Assembly: GCA_017524385.1 (NCBI GenBank)
Contig: JAFWSS010000137.1
Location: 1 to 33,410 of the forward strand
From: Prevotella sp.
Lineage (GTDB): Bacteria > Bacteroidota > Bacteroidia > Bacteroidales > Bacteroidaceae
DNA length: 33,410 nt
Direction: 5' to 3'
Shown here: in pieces, positions 17,909-27,489 of the stretch
Layout of the letters: every line of letters begins with the position of its first letter
Position numbering within the stretch: the first letter of the stretch is position 1
Made by a program: the position numbers and the translations under genes
Notes under the pieces: model-generated
The model's input: the letters and a program-made list of their open reading frames with translations, nothing else
Told to the model about the DNA's origin: nothing
Databases searched by the model: none

Positions 17909-18586
17909 TCATAATTTGAATGTAGGTTCTTGGTCGTATGCGTTTTTGTTGAAGCGGTAGAGACTGGCTCCTCGCTTGGAGGTGAGTTTGTCGATGTGCT
18001 CAGTCTTTTCGATGAAGTCGATGCTCTTGATGCGCTTGCGGAAGTTGCGTTTGTCTATTTGCTCGCCAAGGATGGCTTCATAGACATGTTGCAACTGGGT
18101 GAGCGTGAAAAGTTCTGGAAGGAGGTTGAAACTCAGTGGCTCGGTGCTGATGCGTCGTCGTAGGAGTGTGACAGCCTTGCGCACCATCTCGTTGTGGTCG
18201 GAATAGAGTTTGGGCATCTCATTGATGCTCACCCATTCCACACCATGCTCTTTGCGCAACTCGTCATCGTAGTCCTTCACGTTGATGAGGGCGCAATAGG
18301 CGACGGTGATGACACGCTCGCCTGGGTCGCGGTCGATGGCACCGAACGCACCCACTTGCTTCATATAGATGTCTTTTAATCCTGTGAGGGTGTACAATAC
18401 GCGGTTGGCGGCTTCCACCAGGCTTTCGTCTTCACGGACGAAACCTCCGTAGAGCGACCATTCGCCACGCCCGGGGTCCATCTGACGGCGGCCAATCAGA
18501 AGTTTCAGCTTGTCGTTGTCGAAACCGAAGACAATGCAGTCTACCGATACAAAAACTTTTGAATGCTCACCATAGAATCTTGTCAT
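17909..18586 (-). CDS. araR: AraR-type transcriptional regulator (degenerate NUDIX domain plus winged helix)
   Basis: The 225-residue product has an N-terminal NUDIX fold (about residues 8-140) and a C-terminal NrtR-like winged helix (about 150-225, [19 protein letters not shown] and [12 protein letters not shown]). In the NUDIX box [20 protein letters not shown] the catalytic REUxEE glutamates are missing, so the domain should sense a ligand and not hydrolyse one. A family of this architecture is known to control arabinose genes in Bacteroides, with L-arabinose as the effector. Its place among araA/B/D supports the same job here. It is preceded by a hairpin that may reduce readthrough from the transporter gene. 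Candidate operators are at 21770-21792 and 26089-26111. Confidence 0.88.
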   Translation of the reverse strand: MTRFYGEHSKVFVSVDCIVFGFDNDKLKLLIGRRQMDPGRGEWSLYGGFVREDESLVEAANRVLYTLTGLKDIYMKQVGAFGAIDRDPGERVITVAYCALINVKDYDDELRKEHGVEWVSINEMPKLYSDHNEMVRKAVTLLRRRISTEPLSFNLLPELFTLTQLQHVYEAILGEQIDKRNFRKRIKSIDFIEKTEHIDKLTSKRGASLYRFNKNAYDQEPTFKL

Positions 18587-18664
18587 AGCGGCTATTTCTT
18601 CTTTTTTATAATAATATAGGTGTGCTTTGGAAAAGCGTCTGATGCTGATTGATGAGTTTTGAGG

Positions 18665-18701
18665 AAAAGGGTGGGGGGAAGGACTCCCCCCTGGCCCTTT
18701 T
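18665..18701 (-). terminator. Strong hairpin between the symporter gene and araR
   Basis: AAAAGGG (18665-18671) pairs with CCCTTTT (18695-18701), and inside it a run of six G (18673-18678) pairs with six C (18686-18691). The hairpin ends in a short T run on either strand. It starts 20 bp past the symporter stop codon. Because araR and araDAB follow on the same strand, it may act as a partial terminator that lowers downstream expression; araR may also have its own promoter, but I could not find one. Confidence 0.7.
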
Positions 18702-18721
18702 ATGATTGTCTGCTGGGTAGT

Positions 18722-20467
18722 TTACCAGAAGTAAGCGTAGAAGCAGCCGCAAAGGATGATCACGCCAAGAGTGGCAACGATGTCCCCGATGCTCCAGCTC
18801 TCACGAATCTGCTTGCGATAGTCGCCAGTGAAGGTGATGGCAGCCACTTGCTCTTTGGAAGGTGCGGGTGTGAAGAACGACACCACCACCATCAGCACCA
18901 CGATGAACAACAGCAGCCAGCACTCGAACACCAACCAATTGGTCTGCCAGAACCACGTAGTGTTCTCCCAGAACCCACCGCTCATCGTCGCTTTTCCCGA
19001 CTCTGTGAGCACGTTGGTCACCAGGCGAAGCATACCGATGAGGAAGCCGCCGATAAGGCCCCATTCACCAGCCTTCGGAGTGATTTTCTTGGAGAAGATA
19101 CCCAGTGTGAACACGGCCACCATGGCAGGTGCAATGAGCGACTGGATGTCTTGCAGGTAGCTGTAGAGATTGCCCATGCCCATCATGATAGGCATCCATG
19201 CCAAGCCAAGGAGCACCACCACCACAGTGGCGATACGGCCGACCAGCACGTAGTGAGACTCGCTCATGCCTTTCTTCATCGGTTTGTAGAAGTCCTCGGT
19301 GAAGAGGGTTGCGCAGCTGTTGAAGAATGCGGCGAGAGAGGCCACGAGGGCGCAGATGAAGCCGATGGTCACGATGCCTTTCACACCGGCGGGGAGGATG
19401 TTCTTCACCATCATGGCGAAGGCACCGTCGGTGTCGTGTGTGTTGGTGATGTCCATCTCGATACCGCTGCCGGTTTTCAGCGACAGGGCGTAGGCCACCA
19501 TACCGGGGATGAGGAACATGAACACGGGGAGCAGTTTGAAGTAGCCGGCGCAGATGGTGCCGCGGCGTGCGCGCTTCATCACTACAGCGTTGTCCTCGCC
19601 TTTGGTCTGTCCGAGCACACGTTGCACGATGTGCTGGTCGGTACACCAATACCAGAAACCGATGATCGAGGCGCCCAGGAACACCACGTAGCCCGGGAAT
19701 TGGGGATACATCGGGTCGCCGGGGTTGGTGTGGAACATATGGGTTGTTCCGTAGCCTTCGTGTGCTTGCCTGCAGACGTCCATCATGTTTGACCAGCCTT
19801 GCGAGATGCTGCCATCGCCCAGCATGTGCAAGCCGAGGAAGAGCACCAGGAAGGAACCGATGATGAGGATGGGGGTCTGGATGGCAGAAAGGGTCATCAC
19901 ACCCTTCATGCCGCCGAAGACGGTGAAGATGGCGGTGATGACAATCAGACCGATGGCTCCATACCAGAATGGCAGGCCAAGCAGGTATTCGAAGAAGATG
20001 CCACCGGTGAATGCCGTCACGCTCACCTTGGTCAGCACATAGGCAATCAGTGTGATGATGGACAGCCATGAACCCGTGCGTTGGGTGTAGCGGAACTTGA
20101 GGAAGTCGGGCATGGTGATGATTTTGCCCATCTTGTTGTTGAGCAGTTGGTAGAAGGGTACGAAGAGCCAGCCGAGGATGAGAATCATCCAACCTTGCAT
20201 CTCCCAGTGGGCCATGCCCACGCCGTCCTTGGCACCTGTGCCTGCAAGACCTACGAGGTGCTCAGAACCGATGTTGGCAGCAAAGATGGCAGCACCAATG
20301 ACATACCAAGGCTCACCTTTTCCGAAGAGGTAGTCTTGGCTGTCGGCGCCTTTCATCTTCTCTTTGTCTTTCTTGATGGCGCGATACACCGCCCACACGA
20401 TACATAGGACTCCGACGGCCAACACCGTCCAGTCGAGCCACTGAAACTCATTTAAACTCCAATTCAT
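18722..20467 (-). CDS. Sodium/solute symporter (SSS/SGLT family), probable arabinose transporter
   Basis: The 581-residue product is an integral inner-membrane protein with about 14 hydrophobic segments. It has the SGLT-type features FAANIGSEHLVGLAGTGAKD, LFVPFYQLLNNKMGKIITMP and DFLKFRY, plus FWYWCTDQHIVQRVLGQTKG. A cytosolic loop and a final hydrophobic segment lie at the C-terminus. SSS members of this type import sugars with sodium. The gene follows galM and precedes araR, which supports L-arabinose as the substrate (inference). The C-terminal tail ends a few bases before a strong hairpin. Confidence 0.88.
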   Translation of the reverse strand: MNWSLNEFQWLDWTVLAVGVLCIVWAVYRAIKKDKEKMKGADSQDYLFGKGEPWYVIGAAIFAANIGSEHLVGLAGTGAKDGVGMAHWEMQGWMILILGWLFVPFYQLLNNKMGKIITMPDFLKFRYTQRTGSWLSIITLIAYVLTKVSVTAFTGGIFFEYLLGLPFWYGAIGLIVITAIFTVFGGMKGVMTLSAIQTPILIIGSFLVLFLGLHMLGDGSISQGWSNMMDVCRQAHEGYGTTHMFHTNPGDPMYPQFPGYVVFLGASIIGFWYWCTDQHIVQRVLGQTKGEDNAVVMKRARRGTICAGYFKLLPVFMFLIPGMVAYALSLKTGSGIEMDITNTHDTDGAFAMMVKNILPAGVKGIVTIGFICALVASLAAFFNSCATLFTEDFYKPMKKGMSESHYVLVGRIATVVVVLLGLAWMPIMMGMGNLYSYLQDIQSLIAPAMVAVFTLGIFSKKITPKAGEWGLIGGFLIGMLRLVTNVLTESGKATMSGGFWENTTWFWQTNWLVFECWLLLFIVVLMVVVSFFTPAPSKEQVAAITFTGDYRKQIRESWSIGDIVATLGVIILCGCFYAYFW

Positions 20468-20497
20468 TGTTTACGGTTGTCTTTAATAGGTTTGATA

Positions 20498-21676
20498 TTA
20501 TTTAGTTGAGAATTTGTACACTGCGTGGCTGTAGTATTTCTCACCTGGCTTCAGTGTGGGTTGCACCCAGTCCTTCTTGTTGGGTGAGTCGGGATATTTC
20601 TGGCTCTCGAGACATACGCTCACCTGCCTTGGATACTTCACGCCATGCTTGCAGGTGATGCCGTTGCCTTGGAAGTTGCCGGTATATACTTGCACGCCGG
20701 GTTCGTTGGTGTACATCTCCAGGAAGATGCCGGTCTTGGGTGAGTAGAGGGAGGCGCATACGGTGTTGTCGTCGCCTTTGCCGTCCTTGTAGGTGTTCAG
20801 ACACCAGTTGTGGTCATAGCCGGTGGCGTTCTTGATATAGATATAAGAGGTGTCCATCTTCTCCTTGATGACGCTTGGTGTGGTGAAGTCCATCGGAGTG
20901 TCTTTCACAGGTTTGATTTCTCCTGTGGTCATGTAGGAAGCGTCGGAAGGAGTGAAGTTGTCGGCGTTCACATAGAGCACCATGTCCATACCGTCTTTCG
21001 AGAAGTCGCCGTTGAGGTTGTAGTAGTTGTGGTTGGTCATGTTGACGATGGTCTCCTTGTCGGTGGTGGCTTCGAAGGTGATGTCGAGGCAGTTGTCTTC
21101 TGTCACCTTGTAGGTCACGGTAGCGGTCACCGTGCCGGGGAATCCATTCTCGCCGTCGGGAGCGACAAGGGTGAGTTTCAAGGTACCTTCGTCCACTTGC
21201 TCTGCGTCATACACCTTGTTCATCCAACCGGTGTTGCCGCCGCCATGGAGGCAGTGCTTGGCGCCGTTGCCTGTGTCGTTCTGGCGAAGTTGGTATTCCT
21301 TGCCATCGACGGTGATTTTTCCGTCGTTGATGCGGTTGGCATAGCGGCCCACAGCTGAACCGTAGTCGCTAGGGCTGTTCAGCGTGTCGGCATACTGGTC
21401 GATGTTGTCATAACCAAGAACCACGTCGGTCATATTGCCGTCCTTGTCTGGCACCATCAGGGAGACCACGCGTCCACCGTAGTTGGTGATGCATGCCTCC
21501 ATGCCTTTGCTGTTCTTCAGCACGTAGAGTTTCACCGGTTTGCCGTCGATGGTTTTTTCGAACTTTGCCGGGTCGAGTTTGGATACTGTGAGATTGCTTT
21601 CTTGGCTTGTCGTGCAAGCGGAGAGCATGGCGATGGCCAGTCCTGCTCCCAGAATAATACCTTTAAAACTTTTCAT
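20498..21676 (-). CDS. galM: Aldose 1-epimerase, lipoprotein form
   Basis: Mutarotases interconvert alpha and beta anomers of aldoses. The 392-residue product begins with a lipoprotein signal (MKSFKGIILG...AMLSAC; Cys 21), so it should be anchored in the periplasm or outer membrane. Family residues: the first His in AKHCLHGGGNTGW, the second in NMTNHNYYNLNGD, and the catalytic Glu in VSVCLESQKYPDSPN. The start at 21676 gives the best signal peptide; 21685 is also possible. It is the first gene of the arabinose operon, 30 bp before the symporter, so it probably converts the free sugar to the anomer the transporter takes. Confidence 0.9.
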   Translation of the reverse strand: MKSFKGIILGAGLAIAMLSACTTSQESNLTVSKLDPAKFEKTIDGKPVKLYVLKNSKGMEACITNYGGRVVSLMVPDKDGNMTDVVLGYDNIDQYADTLNSPSDYGSAVGRYANRINDGKITVDGKEYQLRQNDTGNGAKHCLHGGGNTGWMNKVYDAEQVDEGTLKLTLVAPDGENGFPGTVTATVTYKVTEDNCLDITFEATTDKETIVNMTNHNYYNLNGDFSKDGMDMVLYVNADNFTPSDASYMTTGEIKPVKDTPMDFTTPSVIKEKMDTSYIYIKNATGYDHNWCLNTYKDGKGDDNTVCASLYSPKTGIFLEMYTNEPGVQVYTGNFQGNGITCKHGVKYPRQVSVCLESQKYPDSPNKKDWVQPTLKPGEKYYSHAVYKFSTK

Positions 21677-21714
21677 AAAAATCATTGGTTTTTCGTGATG
21701 TTGCGTTTTGGGTG

Positions 21715-21744
21715 TAAAAATACAATTTATTTTCCAAACCACAA
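21715..21744 (-). promoter_or_regulatory. Promoter of the arabinose operon (upstream of lipoprotein galM)
   Basis: On the minus strand TTG (21744-21742), a 19-bp spacer and TATTTTTA (21722-21715) match the TTG/TAnnTTTG consensus except for the last base. A leader of about 35 bases would result. Confidence 0.55.
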
Positions 21745-21769
21745 GCGTTTTTCTTATGTTTTACAACAT

Positions 21770-21792
21770 AAAAGTGTAATTATAACACTTTT
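21770..21792. promoter_or_regulatory. Candidate AraR operator 1
   Basis: AAAAGTGT (21770-21777), seven bases, and ACACTTTT (21785-21792) form a perfect dyad 25 bp upstream of the -33 box of the arabinose operon. A near copy (19 of 23 by eye) precedes the second sugar operon. A second dyad, TATGTT-TTAC-AACATA, lies beside it at 21755-21770. Confidence 0.55.
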
Positions 21793-21858
21793 TAAGGATT
21801 TGTAGCCGTGCTTGTCTTGTTGGATAGGCTTGAAAGGTTGCTTTTCTGTCTTGTTTGT

Positions 21859-21899
21859 CAAAAAAAGAAAAATCGGCGGGAAAGCGTTTTCCCGCCGAT
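21859..21899 (-). terminator. Intrinsic terminator after galK
   Basis: ATCGGCGGGAAA (21872-21883) and TTTCCCGCCGAT (21888-21899) form a perfect 12-bp stem with a four-base loop. On the minus strand a long T-rich tract follows (21871-21859). It lies 16 bp past the galK stop codon and ends the galM-MFS-galK operon. Confidence 0.92.
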
Positions 21900-21914
21900 G
21901 ATGTCATGAGATGT

Positions 21915-23078
<1,164 letters not shown>

Positions 23079-23089
23079 GATATTTAGTT

Positions 23090-23155
23090 TTTAGTTTTGA
23101 GTTTTGATAATTGAGATTTTATTTGATTTGAGATTTGAGAATTGAGATTTTATTT
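23090..23155. repeat. Left arm of the inverted array around the broken S23-family gene
   Basis: Units such as TTTGAGTTTTGA, GATTTGAGATTTGAG and AATTGAGATTTTA repeat at 7-8 bp. GATTTGAGATTTGAG recurs inverted in the right arm at 23535-23555. The arm lies between the pseudogene stop and the galK start codon at 23078. Confidence 0.75.
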
Positions 23156-23525
23156 CTGAGATTTTGTGGTTTTTACAATTTTCGTGAGAACAGCATATAT
23201 ATGATTCCAATCTCTATACAACGAATTGTATTCCTTGTCATCAACATAATCTGCCTTATGTAAAAGATTTATCCAGAATCCCGTTTCTCCTGCTTCTTTG
23301 AGTGCTATGCCCATTTTTGAATGTAAAATCATCCCTGCTATAAGCATTTTTCCCCTCAAAAGTGTTCGCGCCAATACTGGTTCCTGAACGAAATAGTTGT
23401 TTGGATATAACCCATTCTTTCTTTTCCTCAGTGAGATATTGATTGAGTTTGACAATGCGTAAAGCAAAATTACTCGTTAAGTCATAGACATTACTTTCAG
23501 TAATATGATTTGGTGCCATTGTCAT
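23150..23525 (-). pseudogene. S23-family four-helix-bundle gene, frameshifted
   Basis: Two overlapping frames together make one family member. The first half (MAPNHITESNVYDLTSNFAL to SGTSIGANTFEGKNAYSRDD) reads from about 23519-23525. The second half (KMGIALKEAGETGFWINLLH to TKIVKTTKSQK) continues in the next frame. The switch lies at a run of five T on the plus strand (23314-23318); removal of one base restores FTFKMGIALKEAGET, which fits the family. It could be a true null allele, a slipping homopolymer switch, or an assembly error. It lies between the MFS transporter gene and galK and is enclosed by inverted short arrays, as the intact copy in the arabinose operon is. Confidence 0.85.
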
Positions 23526-23529
23526 ATTC

Positions 23530-23555
23530 AAACCTCAAACCTCAAATCTCAAATC
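23530..23555. repeat. Right arm of the inverted array around the broken S23-family gene
   Basis: AAACCTCAAACCTCAAATCT and CAAATCC are 7-bp units that are the reverse complement of the GGATTTGAGATTTGAG type in the left arm (23090-23155). It lies just past the MFS stop codon. Confidence 0.75.
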
Positions 23556-23559
23556 CATT

Positions 23560-24834
23560 TCAGTCTACAGGGATGTCCTTGTTGACGTTCTTGCAGCCGA
23601 TGAGGGCGTAGTAAAGGATGTAGGCGAGCATGGCGATGACCAGCCAGTAGCTGGCGATGGGGCCTGCGCTCTTGGCGATGGATTCTTGTATGAGTGGCAT
23701 GATGCCTCCACCCACCACCATGGTCATGAAGATGCCCGAAGCAGCCTCAGTGTATTTGCCAAGTCCTTCAACGGAAAGGTTGAAGATGCCACCCCACATG
23801 ATGGATGTGCAGAGACCGCAGGCGGCGATGAAGATGGTCTTGACAGGCACTTCGTGGCCGCTGACATTGAAGGTGGATGACTCAGGCAGGAATATGGCGA
23901 TTAACAGCAAGACGATGGCTACTGAGGATACCACGGTCAATTGCAGTTTGGTGGAAATCTTTCCTGAAAGGAAACTGGAACTGGCACGTCCTACGAGCAT
24001 CATCAGCCAATAGCTTGCAGCGAGTGTGCCACCGATGGCAGCCGACCCCTCGAAGCCGAGGTTGGTGATGTAGAAGTTAAGCTCCATGGGGATGCCGATT
24101 TCGATACCCACATAGAAGAAGATGGCGATGACCCCCAGCAGGCAGTGGCGGAATGCGATGGGGCTGTGCTCATATTGGGGCTTTTCCTTGCCAAGGGTAG
24201 GCTCGGGAATGTCTACGCGGCTGATGATGAAGAAGGAGATGGCAAATACGGCCATGCCGATGAAGAGCAATGGTGCTACCTCGCCCATGTTGGTTTTTGC
24301 CGTCACGGTGCCCACGAGGAGGCCTGTCAGCAGCGGGGTGAGTGTGGCGGTCAAAGAGTTCATCGTGCCACCGATTTGTATGAATTGGTTGCCTCTGTTG
24401 CCACCACCACCAAGGATGTTGAGCATCGGGTTGACCACGGTGTTCAGCATGCAGACGCAGAAGCCGCAGATGAATGCGCCGAGAAGGTAGATGATGAGGT
24501 TCAGTGCAACGGGAATTCCGTCATATTTGAACACAAAAGTGCCTGCTCCTGCAATGCTCGAGAGATACTGCAGTGCAAGGCCCACGATACCCACGATGAG
24601 GGCGATAAGGGCGGTTTTCTTGTAGCCATACTTGATGAGCATCTTGCCGGCAGGTATGCCCATGAACAGGTAGGCGGCAAAGTTCATCAGGTTACCCCAA
24701 GCTTTGGCGAATGGATAGGTGAATCCCCAGATGTTGCCGAACGGTGCACCCATGTTGGTTACGAAACTGATCATCGCGAAGATGAAACACATGGTGACAA
24801 TGGCAACAATGTTGGTTTTCTTTTCTTGACTCAT
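23560..24834 (-). CDS. MFS sugar transporter, FucP/GluP type
   Basis: The 424-residue product is an inner-membrane protein with about 12 hydrophobic segments. Features such as FVTNMGAPFGNIWGFTYPFA, the Gly-rich ILGGGGNRGNQFIQIGGTMN and SIMWGGIFNLSVEGLGKYTE occur in proton-sugar symporters of the FHS group (fucose, glucose/galactose). The gene is between galM and galK, which suggests galactose or glucose/galactose as substrate (inference). A 9-bp stem hairpin lies in the short gap after galM. Confidence 0.87.
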   Translation of the reverse strand: MSQEKKTNIVAIVTMCFIFAMISFVTNMGAPFGNIWGFTYPFAKAWGNLMNFAAYLFMGIPAGKMLIKYGYKKTALIALIVGIVGLALQYLSSIAGAGTFVFKYDGIPVALNLIIYLLGAFICGFCVCMLNTVVNPMLNILGGGGNRGNQFIQIGGTMNSLTATLTPLLTGLLVGTVTAKTNMGEVAPLLFIGMAVFAISFFIISRVDIPEPTLGKEKPQYEHSPIAFRHCLLGVIAIFFYVGIEIGIPMELNFYITNLGFEGSAAIGGTLAASYWLMMLVGRASSSFLSGKISTKLQLTVVSSVAIVLLLIAIFLPESSTFNVSGHEVPVKTIFIAACGLCTSIMWGGIFNLSVEGLGKYTEAASGIFMTMVVGGGIMPLIQESIAKSAGPIASYWLVIAMLAYILYYALIGCKNVNKDIPVD

Positions 24835-24873
24835 GTTGTCGTTTTAAGTTTGATGGTTGATAATGGGTTGAAT

Positions 24874-24896
24874 AGGCGATGGCTGAACCATCGCCT
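24874..24896 (-). other. mRNA hairpin between galM and the MFS transporter gene
   Basis: AGGCGATGG and CCATCGCCT form a perfect 9-bp stem with a five-base loop. No T tract follows, so it is more likely a processing or stabilising hairpin than a terminator. Confidence 0.65.
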
Positions 24897-24923
24897 GCTA
24901 AGAATGGTTAAGTTTACTTTTCC

Positions 24924-26012
24924 TTATTTCTTCACGCCGAATTGGTAGATGGTTTTTTGCTTGTAGCGGCGGCCTGGTTTCAGCACCACTGAGGGGAAAT
25001 AGGGATGGTTGGGGGTGTCGGGGAAGTGCTGTGCCTCGAAGCAGATGGCACTGCGGCGGGGGAATGTGGCGCCGTTTTGGCCCTTCTCTCCTTGGCCGAA
25101 GTTGTCGGTGTAGACTTGCACGCCTGGTTCGGTGGTGTAGACATCCATCGTGCGGCCGCTCTTCGGGTCGTGAATACGTGCTGCGAAACTCAATTCGCCT
25201 TCCTCACGCTTATTGAGCACATAGCAGTGGTCGTAGCCCGAGCCGTTGCGGATTTGCTCGTTGTCGGCATCGATGTCCTGGCCGATGGTTTTCGGGGTGC
25301 GGAAGTCGAATGGTGTGTCCTTCACGAAGCGTATTTCGCCGGTGGGGATGGAAGTCTCGTCGATGGGGAGGTAGTAGTCGGCGTTGATTTCGCATTCCAG
25401 GTCCTCGATGGTGGGGGTGGGGTCGGCGATGCCTGCAAGGCTGAAGAATCCGTGGTTTGTCAGGTTGATGATGGTCATCTTGTTTGTCGTGGCAAGATAT
25501 TCAATCATCAATTCGTTCTCGTTGGTCCAGGTATAGACCACCGTCACCTTCACCTCGCCGGTGTATCCTTCCTCGCCATAGGCGGAGATGAGTTCGAGCA
25601 CCAGCGACTGGTCGTTCATCTGAACGGCGTCCCACACACGGGAGTGGAAACCTTTAGGACCGCCGTGGAGGGCGTTGGGACCGTTGTTGATGGCCAACTG
25701 GTAGTCCTTGCCGCGCAGGCGGAACTGTCCTCGGCAGATGCGGTTGCCAAATCGTCCGATGAGGGTCGACAAATAAGGTTGTGGTGATTCGAGGGCTTCT
25801 TTGATGCTGTTGTAGCCTTGGATGACGTTGGCGTAGTTGCCGTCTCTGTCGGGTACCATGATGCCTACGATGGCGCCGCCATAATTGGTGATGGCCACTT
25901 CGTTGCCAAGGCTGTTCTTGAGGATATACAAATCGGTCTGCTTACCGTTGATGGTGGTCTGGAAGTTCTCTCTTCTCAGGCCACAAAGATTTTCTGTTTC
26001 GGTTGTCTTCAT
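24924..26012 (-). CDS. galM: Aldose 1-epimerase, cytoplasmic form
   Basis: The 362-residue product has no signal peptide. Family residues: the first His in NALHGGPKGFHSRVWDAV, the second in NLTNHGFFSLAG, and the catalytic Glu in AICFEAQHFPDTPNHP. The start at 26012 (MKTTETENL) follows a promoter-like sequence at 26046-26076; the frame is open to 26048, but that would cover the promoter. It is the first gene of the operon with the MFS transporter and galK, so it probably supplies alpha-D-galactose to GalK. It pairs with the periplasmic form at 20498-21676. Confidence 0.92.
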   Translation of the reverse strand: MKTTETENLCGLRRENFQTTINGKQTDLYILKNSLGNEVAITNYGGAIVGIMVPDRDGNYANVIQGYNSIKEALESPQPYLSTLIGRFGNRICRGQFRLRGKDYQLAINNGPNALHGGPKGFHSRVWDAVQMNDQSLVLELISAYGEEGYTGEVKVTVVYTWTNENELMIEYLATTNKMTIINLTNHGFFSLAGIADPTPTIEDLECEINADYYLPIDETSIPTGEIRFVKDTPFDFRTPKTIGQDIDADNEQIRNGSGYDHCYVLNKREEGELSFAARIHDPKSGRTMDVYTTEPGVQVYTDNFGQGEKGQNGATFPRRSAICFEAQHFPDTPNHPYFPSVVLKPGRRYKQKTIYQFGVKK

Positions 26013-26045
26013 AATACTTAGCGTTGTTAGTAATATAGTAGTCCG

Positions 26046-26076
26046 CAAAATAAGTAAAAAAAAACGAGAACCGCAA
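26046..26076 (-). promoter_or_regulatory. Promoter of the galM-MFS-galK operon
   Basis: On the minus strand TTG (26076-26074), a 20-bp spacer and TTATTTTG (26053-26046) resemble the Bacteroidetes consensus with one mismatch in the -7 box. Confidence 0.45.
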
Positions 26077-26088
26077 ACGAAACAAAAA

Positions 26089-26111
26089 AAAAGTGTAATT
26101 CTACAACTGTT
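26089..26111. promoter_or_regulatory. Candidate AraR operator 2
   Basis: AAAAGTGTAATT followed by CTACAACTGTT is the same as operator candidate 1 at 19 of 23 positions by eye; the left half and spacer start are identical, the right half is degenerate. It lies 12 bp upstream of the proposed -33 box. Confidence 0.45.
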
Positions 26112-26140
26112 AAAAACTCTTAAAGGCCGTTTTTCGGGGT

Positions 26141-26184
26141 GGAGGGATAGGAGGTGATAGGAAGCAATAGGATGTTCTAGGAGT
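26141..26184. repeat. GATAGGA-type tandem array after folC
   Basis: GGGATAGGAGGTGATAGGAA and GCAATAGGATGTTCTAGGAG form 9-10-bp units that end at the folC stop codon (26188). Here the coding strand is pyrimidine-rich, unlike most other post-stop arrays. Confidence 0.75.
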
Positions 26185-26187
26185 TTG

Positions 26188-27480
26188 CTATGACTTTCTA
26201 TAAAATCCTAAAAAATCAGCCACTACGTAGCTGCTGCCTCCGACGAAGATGAAATCGTCGGGTGAAGCATCGCGTCGTGCGGCCTCGAAGGCATCCTTCA
26301 CGGAGTGGAAGGCTTGGCCGTGTAGGCCTTTGCGCTCCCCTGTCTCTCGCACCTTTTCCTCGTCGATGGCTCGGTGGCTGCTGGCCCGGGTGAAATAGTA
26401 TTCGGCGTCGGGGGGTAGAAGGCTCATCACGGTGTCGAGGTCTTTGTCGTCCACCATTCCGAAGACGATGCGCATCCGCCGGCATTCCTGTTCACGCAAC
26501 TGCTGTGCCAACCACTGCCATCCTCCCACGTTGTGTCCGGTGTCGAGCATCACGGTGGGTTGCTCGTTCACTTGTTGCCATCTGCCCATCAGCCCCGTAT
26601 TTTTGCATACGTTGCCAAGGCCTCGCCGGATGTCTTCAGTGGTGATGGGATAGCCCATGTCTTTGAGGAGGGAAATGGCGTGGAGGATGGTGTCGGTGTT
26701 GCGGGTCTGGTAGTGTCCGCCGAGGTCGCTGTCGATTTCGCCGTAGGGGTCGGTGAGGTAATGCCGGGTGTGGCGGGCGCTGTCGTTGGCGGCGACGACG
26801 AAAGGATGGTCTTCTGCGAAGGTGATGGGTGCTCCCACCTCGGCAGCCTTCGCTTCGAATACGGGACGTGTTTCCGTGGTGGCCTCGCCGATGACCACGG
26901 GGATGCCGGGTTTGATGATGCCGGCCTTTTCTGCGGCAATCTTGGCTGGGGTGTCGCCCAGGAACTGCGTGTGGTCCAGACTGATGTTGGTGATGACGCA
27001 GAGATCGGGGGTGATGATGTTGGTGCAGTCGAGACGTCCTCCAAGGCCCACTTCTATCACTGCGACATCAACCGCCTGCATGGCGAAATAGTTGAATGCC
27101 ATCGCCGTGGTCAACTCAAAGAACGACGGGTGGAGGGGTTCGAAGAAGTCACGATGTTGCTCCACGAAATCCACCACGTATTCCTCGCCGACGCATTCAC
27201 CATTGATGCGGATGCGCTCGCGGAAGTCCACGAGGTGTGGCGAGGTGTATAGTCCCACGCGCATGCCGGTTTCTTGTAGGATGGAAGCGATGGAGTGCGA
27301 TACAGACCCCTTTCCGTTGGTGCCTGCCACGTGGATGGTTTTAAAATGTCGGTGAGGGTGCCCGAGATGGGCGTCGAGGGCGTGGGTGTTGGATAGGCCC
27401 TCCTTGTAAGCACCAGCCCCGATCTTCTCAAAGACCGGGGTGCTGTTGTATAAATATTCCACCGTTTCTGCGTAGGTCAT
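26188..27480 (-). CDS. folC: Folylpolyglutamate synthase/dihydrofolate synthase
   Basis: FolC adds glutamate to dihydropteroate and to folates with ATP. The 430-residue product has the Mur-ligase-like fold: IHVAGTNGKGSVSHSIASIL (ATP loop), GLYTSPHLVDFRERIRING, the central VIEVGLGGRLDCTN block and TNISLDHTQFLGDT. The C-terminal domain has TVMLDTGHNVGGWQWLAQQL, typical of FolC. The ATG at 27480 is used; the frame begins with a TTG six bases earlier. It is preceded by a pyrimidine-rich 9-bp array. fhs, another folate enzyme, lies 4 kb away. Confidence 0.93.
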   Translation of the reverse strand: MTYAETVEYLYNSTPVFEKIGAGAYKEGLSNTHALDAHLGHPHRHFKTIHVAGTNGKGSVSHSIASILQETGMRVGLYTSPHLVDFRERIRINGECVGEEYVVDFVEQHRDFFEPLHPSFFELTTAMAFNYFAMQAVDVAVIEVGLGGRLDCTNIITPDLCVITNISLDHTQFLGDTPAKIAAEKAGIIKPGIPVVIGEATTETRPVFEAKAAEVGAPITFAEDHPFVVAANDSARHTRHYLTDPYGEIDSDLGGHYQTRNTDTILHAISLLKDMGYPITTEDIRRGLGNVCKNTGLMGRWQQVNEQPTVMLDTGHNVGGWQWLAQQLREQECRRMRIVFGMVDDKDLDTVMSLLPPDAEYYFTRASSHRAIDEEKVRETGERKGLHGQAFHSVKDAFEAARRDASPDDFIFVGGSSYVVADFLGFYRKS

Positions 27481-27489
27481 GGGCAAGGA

